Positions 6,811 through 8,954 of a stretch of DNA of 8,954 nt are shown piece by piece. A program made the position numbers and the translations under genes. Location: NCBI GenBank assembly GCA_009469665.1, contig SSTB01000103.1:1-8954 (forward strand). Direction: 5' to 3'. This DNA is from Azonexaceae bacterium. GTDB taxonomy: Bacteria; Pseudomonadota; Gammaproteobacteria; Burkholderiales; Rhodocyclaceae. The first letter of the stretch is position 1. Each line of letters begins with the position of its first letter. The notes beneath the pieces were generated by a model. That model was not told where the DNA came from. It was given only the letters and a program-made list of their open reading frames with translations, and made no database searches.

Positions 6811-8109
6811 TCAGTCGGCCGCCACCGTCACCGTCACCAGACTGTCGAGCCGGACGTGGCGGGCGAAGGCGCGGCGCACGTCTTCGGCACTCACTGCAGC
6901 GATCTTCTCCTGGTAGCGATCCAGGTAGTCCAGCGGCAGGCCATAGAAACCGATGTTGGCCACGTTGTCGAGAATCTTCTTGTTGCTGTCCAGGCGCAGG
7001 GGGAAGCTGCCGGTGAGATTGGCCTTGGCGGCCTCCAGTTCCTGGGCCGTGGGGCCCTCGGCGAGAAAGGCCTTGAGCACATCGAGGCTCACTGCCAGGG
7101 CGTCCCTGGCCTGGGAGCGCTTGGTCTGCAGCCCGATCTGGAAAGGGCCGGCCTGCTTGAGCGGCGCGAAGTAGCTATAGACGCTGTAGGCGTAGCCCCG
7201 CTTGTCGCGCACTTCCTTCATCAGGCGGGAGACGAAGCCGCCGCCCCCCAGGGTGTAGTTGCCCACCAACAGGGGGAAGAAATCCGGATTGCCGCGCTCC
7301 ACGGTGGGCAGGCCGACCAGGATGTGGGCCTGGGCGGCGGGATGGGCGACGGCGTCCCGGCTACCCTTGGAAGGCGCGGGCGGGGCGGGCAGGGAAGCGA
7401 CGGTTCCCTTTGGCAGGCCCGCCACCAGGGCTTCGGCGATCGTTTCCGCTTCGGCCCGTGAAAGATCGCCCACCAGGGTGATGCTGGCGTTCATGGCCGT
7501 GTAGTGGCTCCGGTAGAAGTTCAGGACATCGTCGCGATCCAGCGCGGCGACGCTCTCCGGGGAGGACTGGCGGCCGTAGGGATGACCGGGGTACAGCGCC
7601 TTCCAGAAGGCGCGACCGCCGATGGCGTCGGGGCGGGTGAGTGCGTCCTTGAGGCTGGCGACGGTGCGTGCCTGTTCCCGCTGGAAGGTGGCGCTGTCGT
7701 AGCGGGGGGCGGTCAGCACGGCGCGCAGCACCTCCAGCGCCGGGCCGCGCTTGTCGTTCGCCGCCAGGGTGCGCAGGGCGACCGAGGCCCGGTCCGTGTC
7801 TGCGCCGCCGGAGAGCACGGCGCCCACGTCCGCTAGGCGGTCGGCGATGGCGTTTTCGTCGAGTTCTCCGGCACCCAGATCCAGGAGGGCGCGGGTCAGC
7901 GCCGCAGTGCCCGATTTGCCCGCGGGGTCGAACATCGAGCCGGCGGCGAAATCCACCTGCACGTCGAGGATGGGGAGGCCCCGGCTGGCGACGTAGAACA
8001 CCCGGGCGCCGGAGGGCGAGACCCAGTGCTCGATGGCGACGCCAGCCCTGGCCAGCGGGGCGAAGGCAAGGATGGCGAGGGCGGTGAAGGCGAGAATCAA
8101 ACGTTTCAT
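6811..8109 (-). CDS. M16-family peptidase-like subunit lacking the zinc motif (periplasmic)
   Basis: 432 residues, exported: MKR, a hydrophobic run, and a likely signal peptidase I site after ARA at 20-22. The mature part has two M16 halves. Where an active subunit carries HxxEH (G-L-A-H-F-L-E-H-like), this one reads GTAALTRALLDLG at 67-79, with Ala70, Arg73 and Ala74 in place of His, Glu and His, so it cannot bind catalytic zinc. The second half keeps the substrate-binding Arg/Tyr segment RDKRGYAYS at 301-309 (Arg301 and Tyr308 likely) after the glycine-rich NYTLGGGGFVSRL. This fits the non-catalytic partner of a two-subunit M16B enzyme, with the catalytic partner encoded just upstream. The ATG at 8109 was chosen because the signal peptide begins there; the frame upstream to 8346 is antisense-like shadow of the neighbouring gene. 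A 10-base gap to the upstream gene implies coupling. Substrate unknown. Confidence 0.88.
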   Translation of the reverse strand: MKRLILAFTALAILAFAPLARAGVAIEHWVSPSGARVFYVASRGLPILDVQVDFAAGSMFDPAGKSGTAALTRALLDLGAGELDENAIADRLADVGAVLSGGADTDRASVALRTLAANDKRGPALEVLRAVLTAPRYDSATFQREQARTVASLKDALTRPDAIGGRAFWKALYPGHPYGRQSSPESVAALDRDDVLNFYRSHYTAMNASITLVGDLSRAEAETIAEALVAGLPKGTVASLPAPPAPSKGSRDAVAHPAAQAHILVGLPTVERGNPDFFPLLVGNYTLGGGGFVSRLMKEVRDKRGYAYSVYSYFAPLKQAGPFQIGLQTKRSQARDALAVSLDVLKAFLAEGPTAQELEAAKANLTGSFPLRLDSNKKILDNVANIGFYGLPLDYLDRYQEKIAAVSAEDVRRAFARHVRLDSLVTVTVAAD

Positions 8110-8119
8110 CGGAGCGTTC

Positions 8120-8954
8120 TCAGTGGCGAGTTGCGACGCCGGAGCGGCGAGGCTTGCCGTCCAGGGGTTGGGGGTCGAGGACGCCGACGGTGAGGCTGTC
8201 GTCGTTGAAATATTTTTTCGCCACGGCCTGGACTTCCGCCGCCGTGACCGCCTGGAGCTTTTCCAGGATGCGCCCCACGTCGCGGTAGGACAGGCCGGTG
8301 ATTTCGAACTGGCCGATTTCCATGGCCTGGGCGAAGACGGAATCAAGTTTGTAGGTCTGGCTGGCGACGATCTGGGCCCGGGCCCGCTTCAGTTCGGTCT
8401 CGTCTACGCCATCCTTCTGGATGCGGGCGATCTCGGCCCGCAGGGCGGCTTCCAGATCGGCCACCGTGCGTCCTTCGGAAGGGCTGCCATGCAGGTAGAA
8501 CATGCCGGGGCCGCGGGCGGTGGAGTCGTACTCGACTCCGGCAGACACCGCGACCTTGTCTTCCCGTACCAGTTTTTTGCCGAAACGCGCCGCGGCGTGG
8601 CCGTCGAGGACGGCACCCAGCATTTCCAGGGCGTAAGGGTCACTGTCCCGGGCAACGTCGCGGATAACGGGCGCCTTGTAGCCCATGAGCAGCACAGGCA
8701 GCTCGGCGGGGCCCTTGACGTTGAGGCGACGAGTACCCTCCTGCAGGGGTTCGGTCTGGGGCCGGCGGGCGGGCAGGGGCCGGCCTTCCAGCGCGCCAAA
8801 GTGTTTTTCCGCCAGGGCGAAGACCGCCTGGTGATCCACGTCCCCCGCCACAACCACGGTGGCGTTGTTGGGCAGGTACCAGGTGTCGTACCAGGCGCGG
8901 GCGTCGGCGGCGGTCATCGATTCCAGGTCGCTCATCCAGCCGATGATGGGGCGA
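8120..8954 (-). CDS. M16-family zinc peptidase, C-terminal 277 residues (5' end beyond window)
   Basis: The gene enters from the right edge and only its second part is visible. The first visible residues, RPIIGWMSDLESMT, then WYLPNNATVVVAGDVD, form the conserved end of the M16 N-terminal domain, so an HxxEH motif is expected about 100 or more residues earlier, outside the window. The C-terminal half has a LLMGYKAP strand, the helix around LGAVLDGHAAARFGKKLVRE, and a typical M16 tail (LQAVTAAEVQAVAKKYFNDDSLTVGVLDP). The usual RxKRGLAYS-like Arg/Tyr motif is replaced by REDKVAVSAG, so this subunit lacks what its downstream partner retains. Apparent methionine starts near 8935 are internal, as in-frame family sequence continues to the edge. 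Probably periplasmic like its partner; the signal peptide is not in view. Confidence 0.88.
   Translation of the reverse strand, partial: RPIIGWMSDLESMTAADARAWYDTWYLPNNATVVVAGDVDHQAVFALAEKHFGALEGRPLPARRPQTEPLQEGTRRLNVKGPAELPVLLMGYKAPVIRDVARDSDPYALEMLGAVLDGHAAARFGKKLVREDKVAVSAGVEYDSTARGPGMFYLHGSPSEGRTVADLEAALRAEIARIQKDGVDETELKRARAQIVASQTYKLDSVFAQAMEIGQFEITGLSYRDVGRILEKLQAVTAAEVQAVAKKYFNDDSLTVGVLDPQPLDGKPRRSGVATRH

Noticed and set aside
6574..7461. Plus-strand open frame of 295 codons opposite rsmD and the M16 gene
   Set aside because: It spans the antisense of two real genes and has no recognisable motif or RBS.
6811..8346. Longer version of the second M16 subunit starting at 8346
   Set aside because: The extra residues are an out-of-frame, low-complexity copy of the preceding gene, and a clean signal peptide begins at 8109.

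Overview
The window reads as a stretch of core chromosome from a GC-rich betaproteobacterium. A Rhodocyclales-type organism (Azoarcus, Dechloromonas, Zoogloea relatives) is my best guess, based on gene order (TPR protein-lolB-ispE; M16-M16-rsmD-coaD-fdx) and on protein character. No 16S gene or other marker here fixes the genus. There are no tRNA or rRNA genes, insertion sequences, phage genes or CRISPR arrays, and every complete gene looks intact.

Layout. Positions 1-2349 (minus strand) hold an envelope/isoprenoid operon read right to left: a TPR-repeat putative outer-membrane lipoprotein (LbcA-like), lolB (outer-membrane lipoprotein receptor) and the first codons of ispE. The genes overlap through TTGA and GTGA stop/start junctions. 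Positions 2350-2449 are a short divergent promoter region. Positions 2450-3277 (plus) are mutM, the 8-oxoguanine DNA glycosylase. Positions 3278-3455 are a 178-base intergenic region with two small hairpins, a 16-base perfect palindrome and a good promoter. Positions 3456-5402 (plus) encode a 648-residue dynamin-like GTPase. A strong bidirectional terminator (5428-5462) separates it from the convergent operon at 5490-8954 (minus): two M16-family zinc-peptidase-like subunits, rsmD, coaD and a 2[4Fe-4S] ferredoxin.

How the genes relate. The left operon links a lipoprotein to LolB, which would insert it into the outer membrane. The right operon groups a periplasmic M16 pair, in which the visible second subunit lacks the zinc motif, with a 16S rRNA methyltransferase, a CoA biosynthesis enzyme and a ferredoxin; this looks like conserved gene order rather than one pathway. 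The dynamin-like GTPase stands alone as its own transcription unit.

I do not see an exotic new system. The least understood parts are the orphan dynamin-like GTPase with its palindrome-over-promoter arrangement, the LbcA-like lipoprotein next to lolB, and the M16 pair with complementary motifs.
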